From contig CAVTEI010000003.1 of NCBI GenBank assembly GCA_963733765.1, forward strand, positions 2,542,001-2,606,000: a stretch of 64,000 nt of DNA. The letters are read 5' to 3'. Below the pieces are notes generated by a model, which had not been told where the DNA came from, made no database searches, and saw only the letters and a program-made list of their open reading frames with translations. A program made the position numbers and the translations under genes. Below are positions 10,215 through 19,157 of the stretch, piece by piece. This DNA comes from DATKAS01 sp963733765 (lineage in GTDB: Bacteria; Actinomycetota; Acidimicrobiia; Acidimicrobiales; DATKAS01). The stretch's first letter is position 1. Every line of letters begins with the position of its first letter.

Positions 10215-11038
10215 GCCCGGTCCCGTCGGGGCAGCCTGCGTCGGGGCTCCGTGCATCCGAAAGTACGGCGCACACCGTCGTCTGCGACCTCGACGGCGTC
10301 ATCTGGCTGGCCGACCACCGCATCGCGGGCTCGGCCGACGCGATCGCACGGCTGCGGGCCAGCGGCCGTCGAGTTCTCTTCGTGACGAACAACTCCTCGG
10401 TTCCCGTGGGTGCGGTGGAAGCGAAGCTCGAGTCGTTCGACATCCCTGCTCGCGGCGATGTCCTCACCTCGGCGATGGCCGCGGCGAGATTGGTCGAACC
10501 GGGGAAGCGCGCGGTCGTGCTCGGGGGACCAGGGATCGTGGAGGCACTCGAGGCGCGGGGCGCCGTCGCCCTCCGAGAGGGTCCCGCCGACGCGGTGGTC
10601 GTCGGCTTCCATCGCGACTTCGACTATGAGCGGATGCGCGTGGCGGCCGCGGCGATCCGGGGCGGCGCTGTGCTGATCGGGACGAACGACGACGCGACCT
10701 ACCCGACGCCCGATGGGCCGATTCCCGGTGGCGGCGCGATCCTCGCGGCAGTCGCAACCGGGGCCGGGACGGTGCCCGTCGTCGCGGGGAAGCCCTACCA
10801 GCCGATGGCCGACCTCGTGCGCGACGAAGTGGGCGACGTCCCGCTGTTGATGGTCGGCGACCGACCCGACACCGACGGGCGCTTCGCGGTGCGTCTCCGT
10901 TGCCAGTTCGCCCTCGTGCTCTCGGGGATCGTCGCACCCGACGCCGATCTGTCGACGATCGAGCCCCGCCCCGACGTCGTGGCCGCCGACCTGGCCGACC
11001 TGGCCGAGAAGATCCTGGGCGGTACCGGCTCGCAGTAG
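10211..11038 (+). CDS. HAD-superfamily IIA phosphatase (NagD-like)
   Basis: About 275 residues. HAD motif I is CDLDGVIWL (nucleophile Asp26 and acid/base Asp28 from the GTG start), motif II is FVTNNSS, the conserved Lys lies in VAGKPYQPM and the metal-binding motif is MVGDRPDTD. The cap arrangement and the LGGPGIVEAL block fit class IIA sugar-phosphate or p-nitrophenyl-phosphate phosphatases. The GTG at 10211 overlaps the hydrolase stop, so the pair is translationally coupled. It converges with the rhomboid gene with only 3 bp between stops. Confidence 0.88.
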   Translation: MSPVPSGQPASGLRASESTAHTVVCDLDGVIWLADHRIAGSADAIARLRASGRRVLFVTNNSSVPVGAVEAKLESFDIPARGDVLTSAMAAARLVEPGKRAVVLGGPGIVEALEARGAVALREGPADAVVVGFHRDFDYERMRVAAAAIRGGAVLIGTNDDATYPTPDGPIPGGGAILAAVATGAGTVPVVAGKPYQPMADLVRDEVGDVPLLMVGDRPDTDGRFAVRLRCQFALVLSGIVAPDADLSTIEPRPDVVAADLADLAEKILGGTGSQ

Positions 11039-11041
11039 TGG

Positions 11042-11854
11042 CTAGGAGTACTGGCTCGGAGGACGCGACCAGTCGTCGGGAGGAAGGGCTGGCTTCGGCC
11101 GGGGTCGCATCAGCCAGGCGACGGCCACTCCGAACGCAAAGCCCGCCACGTGAGCCATCCAGGCGACGTCGCCGCCCCGGTTGAAGATGAACTGCAGCAC
11201 GAACCAGACGAGCAGCACCACCCGCGCTTCGATCTCTCGAAACCAGACGAGGATCATGAAGAACAACGTGAAGATCCGCGCCCGCGGGTACCAGATCAGA
11301 TAGGCGCCCATCACCCCGGCGATCGCGCCCGAAGCGCCGACGACCGGCACCGTGCTTCCGGTGTCGATCACAACCTGCCCGACGGTCGCGAAGATGCCCG
11401 CCACCAGATAGAAGAGCAGGAACATCACCCGGCCGAGCCGGTCTTCGATGTTGTTGCCGAACACCCAGAGGAACAACATGTTGAACCCGAGGTGTAGCCA
11501 TCCTCCGTGCAAGAACATGGAAGTGATCACCGCGAGGTAGACGTTCTTGCCCGGGAACAACGGCGGGCTGTCGTCGTCGGGGTCACACGCCGAGCGGTCG
11601 CCCTGATTGAACGTGCGTGCCACCTCGTTGATGGTCAGGGGGTGACCCTGCACGAGCTCACAGGGGATCGCGGCGAACTCGAGATTGAACCGCAGCTCGC
11701 TGTCGATGCGCACGGTGCCGCCGTCGATCTGGACGACATCGGTGCCGCGAAGCGGTGATTGCACGAGGAGGAACACCGCGACATTCAGGACGATCAACAC
11801 GATCGTGACGATGGGGCGCCGCAGAGTTGGGGTGTCGTCCCGCAGCGGGATCAC
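11042..11854 (-). CDS. Rhomboid-family intramembrane serine protease
   Basis: A 270-residue membrane protein with a first membrane helix at residues 14-31, an extracytoplasmic loop of about 70 residues, and a six-helix rhomboid core. The catalytic pair is Ser175 in GASGAIAG and His235 in MAHVAGFAFG; the HLGFNMLFLW segment holds the conserved His and Asn of the oxyanion region. The C-terminal tail is proline-rich and ends in PPSQYS. It should cleave transmembrane substrates within the lipid bilayer. It runs antiparallel to both neighbours. Confidence 0.9.
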   Translation of the reverse strand: MIPLRDDTPTLRRPIVTIVLIVLNVAVFLLVQSPLRGTDVVQIDGGTVRIDSELRFNLEFAAIPCELVQGHPLTINEVARTFNQGDRSACDPDDDSPPLFPGKNVYLAVITSMFLHGGWLHLGFNMLFLWVFGNNIEDRLGRVMFLLFYLVAGIFATVGQVVIDTGSTVPVVGASGAIAGVMGAYLIWYPRARIFTLFFMILVWFREIEARVVLLVWFVLQFIFNRGGDVAWMAHVAGFAFGVAVAWLMRPRPKPALPPDDWSRPPSQYS

Positions 11855-11897
11855 TCACGGGGACCCTACCGATGCCCATACTCGGTAGCGTGTGCGG

Positions 11898-12350
11898 ATG
11901 GCCCAACTTGATGCGCTGAGGAAGTACGTCGAAGCCGGCATGGCCTTCACGCAAACGACGCGGGCGCGCGCCGAGGAGATCGTCGGCAACCTCGTACGAG
12001 CGGGGGAGCTGCAGACTGAGCAGACCCAGCAACAGGTGCAGGACCTTGTCGAGCGCAGCCGTGAGAACACCGAGCGCCTGGTGAACGTCGTGCGCACGGA
12101 AGTGATGGGCCAGCTCGGCTCCCTGGGGTTGGCGACGAAGGCCGATCTCGCGAAGCTCGAGCGCAAGCTCGACGCCGCGGTGAGAGCCTCGAAGCCGGGC
12201 GCGGCGAAGAAGACCGCCCCGAAGGCGACGGCCAAGAAGGCGACGGCCAAGAAGGCGACGGCCAAGAAGGCGACCGCGAAGAAGGCGACCGCGAAGAAGG
12301 CGACCGCGAAGAAGAGCCCAGCCAAGAAGGCGGCTGCGTCCAAGGCGTGA
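11898..12350 (+). CDS. Phasin/PhaF-like coiled-coil protein with lysine-rich KATAK tail
   Basis: A 150-residue protein. Residues 1-90 are a helical coiled-coil region (ALRKYVEAGMAFTQTTRARA, then EQTQQQVQDLVERSRENTER) resembling phasin-like actinobacterial proteins. Residues 100-150 are an Ala/Lys/Thr tail of histone-H1 or PhaF type, built from six KATAK units encoded by a 15-bp tandem repeat. PhaF-like proteins bind polyhydroxyalkanoate granules or DNA through the tail; which applies here is not known. I start at ATG 11898. Its stop overlaps the tlyA start (GTGA), linking it to the rRNA methyltransferase operon. Confidence 0.75.
   Translation: MAQLDALRKYVEAGMAFTQTTRARAEEIVGNLVRAGELQTEQTQQQVQDLVERSRENTERLVNVVRTEVMGQLGSLGLATKADLAKLERKLDAAVRASKPGAAKKTAPKATAKKATAKKATAKKATAKKATAKKATAKKSPAKKAAASKA
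12222..12311 (+). repeat. 15-bp in-frame tandem repeat encoding KATAK x6
   Basis: Six consecutive 15-bp units encode Lys-Ala-Thr-Ala-Lys. The first three use ACG GCC for Thr-Ala and the last three use ACC GCG, so the array has two homogeneous blocks of three, as expected from recent unit duplication. A degenerate unit with AGC CCA follows. Confidence 0.9.
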
Positions 12351-13165
12351 CGAAGGCCCGCCGGCGTCTCGACGCCGAGCTCTTGCGACGAGGGTTGGCC
12401 GAGACACGTGAAGCCGCGCAACTTCTCGTTGTCTCCGGTCAAGTGACGGTTGGAGGCGCACCCGCGGACAAGTCGTCGCGGTTGGTCGCAGCCGACGAGC
12501 CGATCGTCGTGCTCGCGCCGCCCCCGCGGTTCGTGAGCCGAGGTGGGGAGAAGCTGGCGGCCGCACTCGAACGATTCGGCGTCGACGTCCGCGGAGCCAC
12601 CGCTCTTGACGCCGGCGCGTCGACCGGGGGCTTCAGCGACTGCTTGCTGCAGAGCGGCGCCACCCGCGTCGTGGCCGTCGACGTCGGCCATGGACAGCTC
12701 CACCCTCGGATCCGTGACGATCAGCGCGTCGAGGTGCACGAGCGTCTGAACGTCCGCTCGATCGACGCGGCAACCGTTGGCACGTTCTCGCTCGTGGTCG
12801 CCGACCTCTCGTTCATCTCGCTGCGCACGGTCCTCGATGCGCTGCTCGAGGTGAGCCGGCCCGGGGCCGATCTCGTGCTTCTCGTCAAGCCTCAGTTCGA
12901 GGCGGGCCGGGTCGAGGCCAGCCGGGGTCGAGGGGTGATCTCCGATCCAGCGGTGTGGAGGCGCGCGTTGGAGGCCGTGGGGGACGCGCTCACCGGGCGC
13001 GGAGCGGTCATCATGGGCTGGATGGTGTCTCCGATCCGCGGCGCTCAGGGAAACGTCGAGTTCTTCGTGCACGTCCGCGGGGCGGCCAGCCCGCCGGTCC
13101 GCGCGGCCACCAGCGCTCTGGGTGCGAGCATCGATGACGCGTTGGCGGAGGCGGTCGAGCTGTGA
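12347..13165 (+). CDS. tlyA: TlyA-family rRNA 2'-O-methyltransferase
   Basis: A 272-residue protein of the TlyA/hemolysin A family. An N-terminal S4 RNA-binding domain (RRRLDAELLRRGLAETREAA) is followed by a FtsJ-like SAM domain with GATALDAGASTGGFSDCLL and VVAVDVGHGQL. In mycobacteria TlyA methylates the 2'-OH of cytidines in 16S and 23S rRNA; that specificity is by family. It overlaps the upstream phasin-like gene and the downstream nadK by 4 bp each, the usual actinobacterial tlyA-nadK-recN order. Confidence 0.93.
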   Translation: MTKARRRLDAELLRRGLAETREAAQLLVVSGQVTVGGAPADKSSRLVAADEPIVVLAPPPRFVSRGGEKLAAALERFGVDVRGATALDAGASTGGFSDCLLQSGATRVVAVDVGHGQLHPRIRDDQRVEVHERLNVRSIDAATVGTFSLVVADLSFISLRTVLDALLEVSRPGADLVLLVKPQFEAGRVEASRGRGVISDPAVWRRALEAVGDALTGRGAVIMGWMVSPIRGAQGNVEFFVHVRGAASPPVRAATSALGASIDDALAEAVEL

Positions 13166-14022
13166 CGATCGTGACGCTCGTGGTTCACAACCAGCGGGTG
13201 AACGCCGCCGACCTCGCGAAGGTCGCGTCGACGTGGTTGCTCGAGCATGGCCACGAGGTGCGCATGCCTGAGGTCGACGCGGAGGCCGTCGGCCTGCCCG
13301 AGCTCGGTGCACCCAGAGAGAAGCTGACCGACGGCGTCGGCCTGGCCGTCAGCCTCGGTGGGGACGGCACCATGCTCCGCACCGTCGACCTCGTCGAGAG
13401 CGCCGAGGTCCCCGTGCTCGGGGTGAACGTCGGATTGCTCGGCTACCTCACCGAGGTCGAACCGCACACGATGACCTCCGCGTTCGAGCGGTTCTTCGCC
13501 GGCGATCACGAGATCGACGATCGCATGATGCTCTCGGTCACCGTCCGGTCGCCGTTCTCGCCGCTTGCTGACGTCTGCTTCCGAGCGCTCAACGAGGCCG
13601 TCGTGGAGAAGACGCAGTCGGGTCACACCGTGCGCATGCTCGTGCGCATCGGGGGAGAGGTGTTCACCTCGTATGCGGCCGATGGGCTCATCGTCGCGAC
13701 GCCGACCGGCTCGACCGCGTACTCGCTCTCGGCCCGCGGTCCGATCGTGTCGCCGCGCCATCGGGCTCTCGTGCTCACCCCGGTGTCGCCGCACATGCTC
13801 TTCGACCGTGCGCTCATCCTCGATCCGAGCGAGACGCTGAGCCTCGAGGTGATCGGCCACCGCCCCGCGACCTTGTCCGTCGACGGCACGAGCGTCGGTG
13901 AGCTCCACGAGGGCGACCAGGTCGAATGCGCCACCGCCGATCGCTCGGCGCGGTTGGTGACGTTCGGCCGCCGCAACTTCCACCACATCCTCAAGGTCAA
14001 ATTCGGCCTCAACGATCGCTGA
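13162..14022 (+). CDS. nadK: NAD kinase
   Basis: A 286-residue enzyme that phosphorylates NAD to NADP using ATP or polyphosphate. The GGDGT motif is at residues 66-70, the NEAVVEK motif around residue 142, and the diagnostic ATPTGSTAYSLSARGP segment around residue 180. Length and motif order fit the family. GTG start at 13162 overlaps the tlyA stop; recN follows 3 bp later. Confidence 0.96.
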   Translation: MTIVTLVVHNQRVNAADLAKVASTWLLEHGHEVRMPEVDAEAVGLPELGAPREKLTDGVGLAVSLGGDGTMLRTVDLVESAEVPVLGVNVGLLGYLTEVEPHTMTSAFERFFAGDHEIDDRMMLSVTVRSPFSPLADVCFRALNEAVVEKTQSGHTVRMLVRIGGEVFTSYAADGLIVATPTGSTAYSLSARGPIVSPRHRALVLTPVSPHMLFDRALILDPSETLSLEVIGHRPATLSVDGTSVGELHEGDQVECATADRSARLVTFGRRNFHHILKVKFGLNDR

Positions 14023-14025
14023 CCC

Positions 14026-15615
14026 GTGTTGATCGAGCTGGCGGTCCGCAATCTCGGCGTCATCGACGAGCTCGTGCTCGTGCTCGGCCCCGGCATGACC
14101 GCACTCACCGGTGAAACCGGCGCGGGCAAGACCTTGCTGGTGGACGCGATCGAGCTGCTCGTGGGAGGGCGGGCCGAAGCGGGAGTCGTACGACACGGCG
14201 CGTCCGAGTGCACCATCGAAGGTCGGTTCGTCGTTGACGACACCGAGCTCGTGCTCGGACGCGTGATCCCGCGTGACGGGAGGTCACGCGCGTATCGAAA
14301 CGGGCGGCTCGCCACCGTCGCGCAGCTCGCCGAGGAAGGACGTGCGCTCGTCGACCTCCATGGTCAGCACAGCCATCAGTCGTTGCTGGCGGCCGCCGAG
14401 CAGCGGCGCGCGCTCGACGGCTTCGGCTCGATCGATCTGACGCCCTTGCGAGCCGCCCGCGCGCGCGTGGCGGAGCTCGACGCCGAGCTCGCGACGTTCG
14501 GCGGCGACGCTCGAGCGCGGGCGCGGGAGATGGACCTGCTCAAGTACCAAGTGGATGAGCTCGATGCCGCGGCCATCGAAGACCCGCACGAGGACAGCGC
14601 CCTCGAGGCGGAGGAGGACCGGCTGGCTGATGCGACGGCCCACCGCGAGGCTGCCGCGGTCGCGGTGGAGGTGCTCGCGGGCGAAGTCGGGGCGCTCGAT
14701 GCGATTGGTGCGGCCCGCGCGGCCCTGTCGGGCCGGTCCCCGTTCGCCGACCTCGAGCAGCGGCTCCGCGCTGTCGAAGCCGAGCTGGCCGACATCGGGT
14801 CAGAGCTTCGCCGGTCGGCCGAGGTCATCGCCGATGATCCCGAGCGCCTCGCGACGGTGCGGGCGCGCCGGCACCTTTTGCGCGAGCTGACACGGAAGTA
14901 CGGAGAGACGCTCGATGAGGTCGTGGCGTACCGAGACGAAGCGCGCGCTCGACTCGACGAGCTGGCGTCCCACGATGAGCGTGCCCTCGCGTTGGACAAG
15001 GCTCGTCACGCCGCCCTGGCCGACTGCGACACCGCGGCGGCGCACGTGGCGACGGCCCGCCGGCGCGCCGCGCCGAAGCTCGCCGAGGCCGTGCAGCGGC
15101 ATCTTCGAGAGCTCGCACTGCCGCGCGCACGGTTGACCGTCGAGGTCGACGGCGACGATCCCGGTGATGCCGTGACGTTTCGCTTCGCCGCCAACCCCGG
15201 TGAGGAGCTCGCTCCGCTCGCCCGCGTTGCATCTGGTGGAGAGCTCGCGAGGACGATGCTCGCGCTGCGCGTCGTCATCACCGAAGCTCCACCCACGCTC
15301 GTGTTCGACGAGGTCGACGCCGGCATCGGAGGTGAGGCGGCGTTGGCGGTAGGTCGCGCGCTCGCCCGTCTCGGCGCGCCGCATCAAGTCCTCGTGGTCA
15401 CGCACCTCGCGCAGGTGGCGGCGTACGCCGACGCGCAGGTCGCCGTCGACAAGCGAGAGGATCGGGGCCGCACCCTCGTCACCGCCGCGAGCGTCGATGG
15501 CGAGGCCCGCGCCATCGAGCTGTCACGGATGCTCTCGGGCATGCCGTCGAGCACGACGGCCCGCGAACACGCCGAGGAGCTGCTCGCGGCCGCTGCCCGC
15601 GACCGCCACCGCTGA
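14026..15615 (+). CDS. recN: DNA repair ATPase RecN
   Basis: A 529-residue SMC-like ATPase for double-strand-break repair. Walker A is GETGAGKT (residues 29-36), followed by a helical coiled-coil middle and the C-terminal signature SGGELARTMLALRVV with Walker B PTLVFDEVDAGIGG and the H-loop VVTHLAQVAAYAD. It closes the tlyA-nadK-recN operon and ends at a strong hairpin shared with the convergent gene. Confidence 0.94.
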   Translation: MLIELAVRNLGVIDELVLVLGPGMTALTGETGAGKTLLVDAIELLVGGRAEAGVVRHGASECTIEGRFVVDDTELVLGRVIPRDGRSRAYRNGRLATVAQLAEEGRALVDLHGQHSHQSLLAAAEQRRALDGFGSIDLTPLRAARARVAELDAELATFGGDARARAREMDLLKYQVDELDAAAIEDPHEDSALEAEEDRLADATAHREAAAVAVEVLAGEVGALDAIGAARAALSGRSPFADLEQRLRAVEAELADIGSELRRSAEVIADDPERLATVRARRHLLRELTRKYGETLDEVVAYRDEARARLDELASHDERALALDKARHAALADCDTAAAHVATARRRAAPKLAEAVQRHLRELALPRARLTVEVDGDDPGDAVTFRFAANPGEELAPLARVASGGELARTMLALRVVITEAPPTLVFDEVDAGIGGEAALAVGRALARLGAPHQVLVVTHLAQVAAYADAQVAVDKREDRGRTLVTAASVDGEARAIELSRMLSGMPSSTTAREHAEELLAAAARDRHR

Positions 15616-15649
15616 CCCTCCCCCTGACCGCGCAATCGGTGGGGGAGGG
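15616..15649. terminator. Bidirectional hairpin terminator between recN and Eis-like gene
   Basis: A perfect 9-bp stem CCCTCCCCC / GGGGGAGGG is continued after a 2-base bulge by ACCG / CGGT around a CGCAAT loop. It begins directly after the recN stop and ends 6 bp before the stop of the convergent gene, so it can terminate both. No long U-tract is present. Confidence 0.75.
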
Positions 15650-15654
15650 GTGGG

Positions 15655-16872
15655 TCAGAAGAAGGTGCCGCACCAGGGGGCGGGGTGGTGCGCGAAGAGG
15701 TGGTCGGCGCGGGCGAGAGCGCCGGCTTTGCGTTCGTTCACGCGTCCGGCCGCGGCGAGGGCACTGAAGCTGTGCCCGCCGAGGTAGAGCGCGCCGAGGT
15801 CCCGCATCGACAGCTCGAGCTCGGCGGCGCGCCGCGACTGTTTGCATCTTGCCGCGCCGGTCTCGTCGACGTCGAGCTCGAAACGTCCGCCTCGGTCGAG
15901 GAACGGATCGGAGATCTCCAGCACGAGCCGGCCCGGACCGCGGTAGGTGCGGGCGCCCAGCGCGAACGGCACGTCGAGCACGCGCAGCCAGATGTGGTCC
16001 TCCAGCTTCATCTCGAGCCGGCGCGGGTCCGCGAGCATCCAACGCAACGGCTCGTCGGGCATCCGCATCCACGCCTCGATCTCCTCGACGAGGTCGATCT
16101 CGAGCGCAAAGCGCCAGAGCGGCCCGTACACCGATGGCGTCCCCCACAGATCGTGGACCTCGACCCGTCCGTCCTCCCACGGCTGCCGGCGGGCCAGCGT
16201 GTACACGAGGAAACCGTCGGGCTTCCCCTTCGCGTCCTCGTGGATGACGAAGATGGGCGGCGGTTCGTCTTCTCCCTCGACCGGAGCGCCGTACCAGCGC
16301 TCCCACCGGTACGCCGGGCGGTTGAGCGAGCCCGGACGGGCACGCCCGTAGCGGTCATACAACCCGGGGAGCATCTCGAGCGCCTTCTCTCGCTCGACGA
16401 GTCGCGTTCGCCCCGGATCGTCCACCAAGGTCGAAAGGCGCGTGTGGCGCTTGTTGATCTTCAGATTCGCGACCGTGGTCGCGAGGCCGTAGCCGAACCG
16501 GCCGTAGATCACGCTCTCGGACGCGCCCAGGATCGCGATGGGTTGTCCGCGCTCGGCGGCATCGGTGAGCTGGGTGCGCATCATCTTCGTGAGCACCCCG
16601 CGACGGGTGTGCGTCGGGAGCACGCCGACCGCCGTGACTGCCGCGACCGCGATGCGAGCGCCACCTGGCACCGACATGTCGAACGGCCACGCACCGGCGC
16701 TGCCGATCATCTCGCCACCATCGAAGGCGCCGAACGGGCGCATCGCGAGGTACCCCGGGAGGCGCTTGTCGAGCAGGGCAGGACTCGGCGGGTCCTGAAG
16801 GATCGCCGCCAAAAAGGTGCGGGAGAAGTCGTCATGCTCATCCTCGCGGGTGACTCGTACGTCGATCCTCAT
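15655..16872 (-). CDS. Eis-like GNAT N-acetyltransferase with SCP2-type C-terminal domain
   Basis: A 405-residue protein matching the Eis architecture: an N-terminal GNAT domain (AVAAVTAVGVLPTHTRRGVL holds the acetyl-CoA loop), a second GNAT-like domain and a sterol-carrier-like C-terminal domain. YGRFGYGLAT is the family signature. Mycobacterial Eis acetylates aminoglycosides and proteins at several amines; specificity here is not known. The start is ATG at 16872. It is divergent from pyrG and convergent with recN. Confidence 0.88.
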   Translation of the reverse strand: MRIDVRVTREDEHDDFSRTFLAAILQDPPSPALLDKRLPGYLAMRPFGAFDGGEMIGSAGAWPFDMSVPGGARIAVAAVTAVGVLPTHTRRGVLTKMMRTQLTDAAERGQPIAILGASESVIYGRFGYGLATTVANLKINKRHTRLSTLVDDPGRTRLVEREKALEMLPGLYDRYGRARPGSLNRPAYRWERWYGAPVEGEDEPPPIFVIHEDAKGKPDGFLVYTLARRQPWEDGRVEVHDLWGTPSVYGPLWRFALEIDLVEEIEAWMRMPDEPLRWMLADPRRLEMKLEDHIWLRVLDVPFALGARTYRGPGRLVLEISDPFLDRGGRFELDVDETGAARCKQSRRAAELELSMRDLGALYLGGHSFSALAAAGRVNERKAGALARADHLFAHHPAPWCGTFF

Positions 16873-16983
16873 CGGGTGATTCTGGCAACTGGGCTCCACC
16901 GCGCCAGCAATTTCCCGCGCTACCCTCGACCGGGTTGTCTGCGGGCAGGCGTGCCCCAATCGAGAACGGAGCGTCGGAGCGTC

Positions 16984-18615
16984 GTGACGAAGCACATCTT
17001 CGTGACCGGTGGCGTGGCCAGCTCCCTCGGCAAGGGCCTCACCGCCTCCTCGATCGGGCGGTTGCTGAAGGCCCGGGGCCTGAGGGTCACGATGCAGAAG
17101 CTCGACCCCTACATCAACGTCGACCCCGGCACGATGAACCCCTTCGAACACGGCGAGGTGTTCGTCACCGACGACGGCGGCGAGACCGACCTCGACCTCG
17201 GCCATTACGAGCGGTTCATCGACGAGTCGCTGTCGCGGAACTCCAACGCCACCACGGGCTCGATCTACCAGGCAGTGCTGGCCGCGGAACGTCGAGGCGA
17301 CTACCTGGGCCGCACCGTGCAGGTGATCCCGCACATCACCGACGAGATCAAGCGGCGCATCCGCCGGCTTGCCACCGACGACGTCGACGTCGTGATCACC
17401 GAAGTCGGCGGCACCGTCGGCGACATCGAGATCCTTCCCTTCCTCGAGGCGATCCGGCAGTTCCGCAAGGACGCCGGTCGCGACAACGTGGCCTACGTGC
17501 ACGTCACCCTCGTGCCGTTCATCGGGCCGTCGGGCGAGCAGAAGACCAAGCCCACGCAGCACTCGGTGACCGAGCTGCGCAGCCGCGGCATCCAGCCTGA
17601 TGTCATCGTGTGCCGCAGCGAGCGGGCCGTGTCCGACGCGCTCAAGCGCAAGATCTCGAACCTGTGCGATGTGCCCGTCGAAGCGGTCGTGAACGCCGCC
17701 GACGCACGCAACCTGTACGAGATCCCGCTCGTGCTGCACGGCGAGGGGCTCGACGGCTATCTCTGCCGGCTGCTCGGCTTCGAAGACCGTGAGGTCGACC
17801 TCTCGACGTGGGAGGCCCTCGTCGACCGGATCGAGACGTCGGTCCGGCCGGTGCGGATCGGCCTCATCGGCAAGTACGTCGACTTGCCCGACGCTTACCT
17901 GTCCGTGGTCGAGGCGCTGAAGCACGGCGGCTTCCATCACGGCGCCGACGTGCAGATCGACTGGATCCAGGCCGAGGACGTCGAAGGGCTGCTGGCCGAG
18001 GGGCGCCTGCGCGACCTCGACGGCATCGTGATCCCGGCCGGCTTCGGCGTACGTGGCATCGAGGGGAAGATCGCCGCCGCGCACTACGCGCGACTGAACC
18101 TCATGCCCTGCCTCGGCATCTGCCTCGGCATGCAGGTGATGTGCATCGAGTTCGCCCGCAATGTGGTCGGCCTCGAGGGAGCGAACTCGAGCGAGTTCGA
18201 CGCGACGTCACCGCATCCCGTCATCGATCTGATGGACTCCCAACGCGAGGTCGTCGACATGGGCGGCACGATGCGGCTCGGCGCGTACTTCGCAGTGCTG
18301 CAGCCCGGCTCGAAGGCCGCGGCCGCGTACGGCGAGCCGATCGTGTCCGAGCGCCACCGGCACCGGTACGAGTTCAACCCCGCGTACCGCACCCGCATGG
18401 AGGAGGCCGGGCTCGTCTGCTCGGGCACCTCACCCGACGGCCGTCTCGTCGAGTTCGTCGAGCTCGCCGACCACCCCTGGTGGGTCGGCACGCAGGCCCA
18501 TCCCGAGTTCAAGAGCCGCCCCGATCGACCGGGTCCCCTGTTCCGCGACTTCATCGGGGCCGCGGTCGCGCGGGCCGAAGGACGCAATCCGCACCTGCTC
18601 TCCATCGAGGCGTGA
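16984..18615 (+). CDS. pyrG: CTP synthase
   Basis: A 543-residue enzyme converting UTP to CTP with glutamine. The N-terminal synthetase domain begins TKHIFVTGGVASSLGKGL (P-loop) and contains KLDPYINVDPGTMNP; the C-terminal class I amidotransferase domain has the nucleophile in PCLGICLGMQVM and the late His-Glu in QAHPEFKSRP. The GTG at 16984 is the family start; the open frame extends far upstream but without homology. Its stop overlaps the nudix gene start by 4 bp. Confidence 0.96.
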   Translation: MTKHIFVTGGVASSLGKGLTASSIGRLLKARGLRVTMQKLDPYINVDPGTMNPFEHGEVFVTDDGGETDLDLGHYERFIDESLSRNSNATTGSIYQAVLAAERRGDYLGRTVQVIPHITDEIKRRIRRLATDDVDVVITEVGGTVGDIEILPFLEAIRQFRKDAGRDNVAYVHVTLVPFIGPSGEQKTKPTQHSVTELRSRGIQPDVIVCRSERAVSDALKRKISNLCDVPVEAVVNAADARNLYEIPLVLHGEGLDGYLCRLLGFEDREVDLSTWEALVDRIETSVRPVRIGLIGKYVDLPDAYLSVVEALKHGGFHHGADVQIDWIQAEDVEGLLAEGRLRDLDGIVIPAGFGVRGIEGKIAAAHYARLNLMPCLGICLGMQVMCIEFARNVVGLEGANSSEFDATSPHPVIDLMDSQREVVDMGGTMRLGAYFAVLQPGSKAAAAYGEPIVSERHRHRYEFNPAYRTRMEEAGLVCSGTSPDGRLVEFVELADHPWWVGTQAHPEFKSRPDRPGPLFRDFIGAAVARAEGRNPHLLSIEA

Positions 18616-19157
18616 GCGAGTTCAAGCGCCTCCACGAGGAGCAGATCTACCAGGGCTTCATCATCCGGGTGACGAACGAGACGTTCGAGAGCCCGACCGG
18701 AGAGACCTTCGATCGAGATGTCGTGCATGTGCCGGCTGCGGTCGCGGTGGTGCCGGTTCTGGACAACGGCGACGTCATCTGCGTGCGGCAGTTCCGACCG
18801 GCGCTCGGCCATGACCTGTTGGAGATCCCGGCGGGGATGTGTGACGTCGAGGGGGAGTCACTCGTCGACACCGCGCAGCGCGAGCTCGGTGAGGAGGCGG
18901 GGTATCGCGCTGGCACGATCGAGCACCTTTGCACCTACCACGGCTCGGCCGGGTTCTCGGACGCTCGGCTCGACATCTTCCTCGGCCTCGACCTGACCGA
19001 GGTCGCCTCCCAGTCGCACAGCGAGGAGGAAGCGCACATGACCGTGGAGCGCATCTCCCTCAGCGACACACACAAGCTCATCGCGAGCCAGGCGATCATC
19101 GACGCGAAGACGATCATCGGCCTGCTTCTGGCTCGGGATCGCCTCGACGGGAGATGA
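18612..19157 (+). CDS. Nudix hydrolase, ADP-ribose pyrophosphatase type
   Basis: A 181-residue Nudix enzyme. The Nudix box reads GESLVDTAQRELGEEAGYRA and is preceded by DLLEIPAGMCD, the arrangement of ADP-ribose pyrophosphatases, which hydrolyse ADP-ribose to AMP and ribose-5-phosphate. GTG 18612 overlaps the pyrG stop and the gene's own stop overlaps xerD (ATGA), so pyrG-nudix-xerD is one coupled operon, a common actinobacterial arrangement. Confidence 0.9.
   Translation: MSEFKRLHEEQIYQGFIIRVTNETFESPTGETFDRDVVHVPAAVAVVPVLDNGDVICVRQFRPALGHDLLEIPAGMCDVEGESLVDTAQRELGEEAGYRAGTIEHLCTYHGSAGFSDARLDIFLGLDLTEVASQSHSEEEAHMTVERISLSDTHKLIASQAIIDAKTIIGLLLARDRLDGR

Noticed and set aside
12222..12311. Short regular repeats that might suggest a CRISPR array
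   Set aside because: The units are contiguous, in frame and code for KATAK; there are no spacers.
15685..16983. Very long plus-strand open frame continuous with pyrG, upstream of its start
   Set aside because: It is antisense to the Eis-like acetyltransferase and arises from high-GC codon bias; CTP synthase homology starts only at 16,984.
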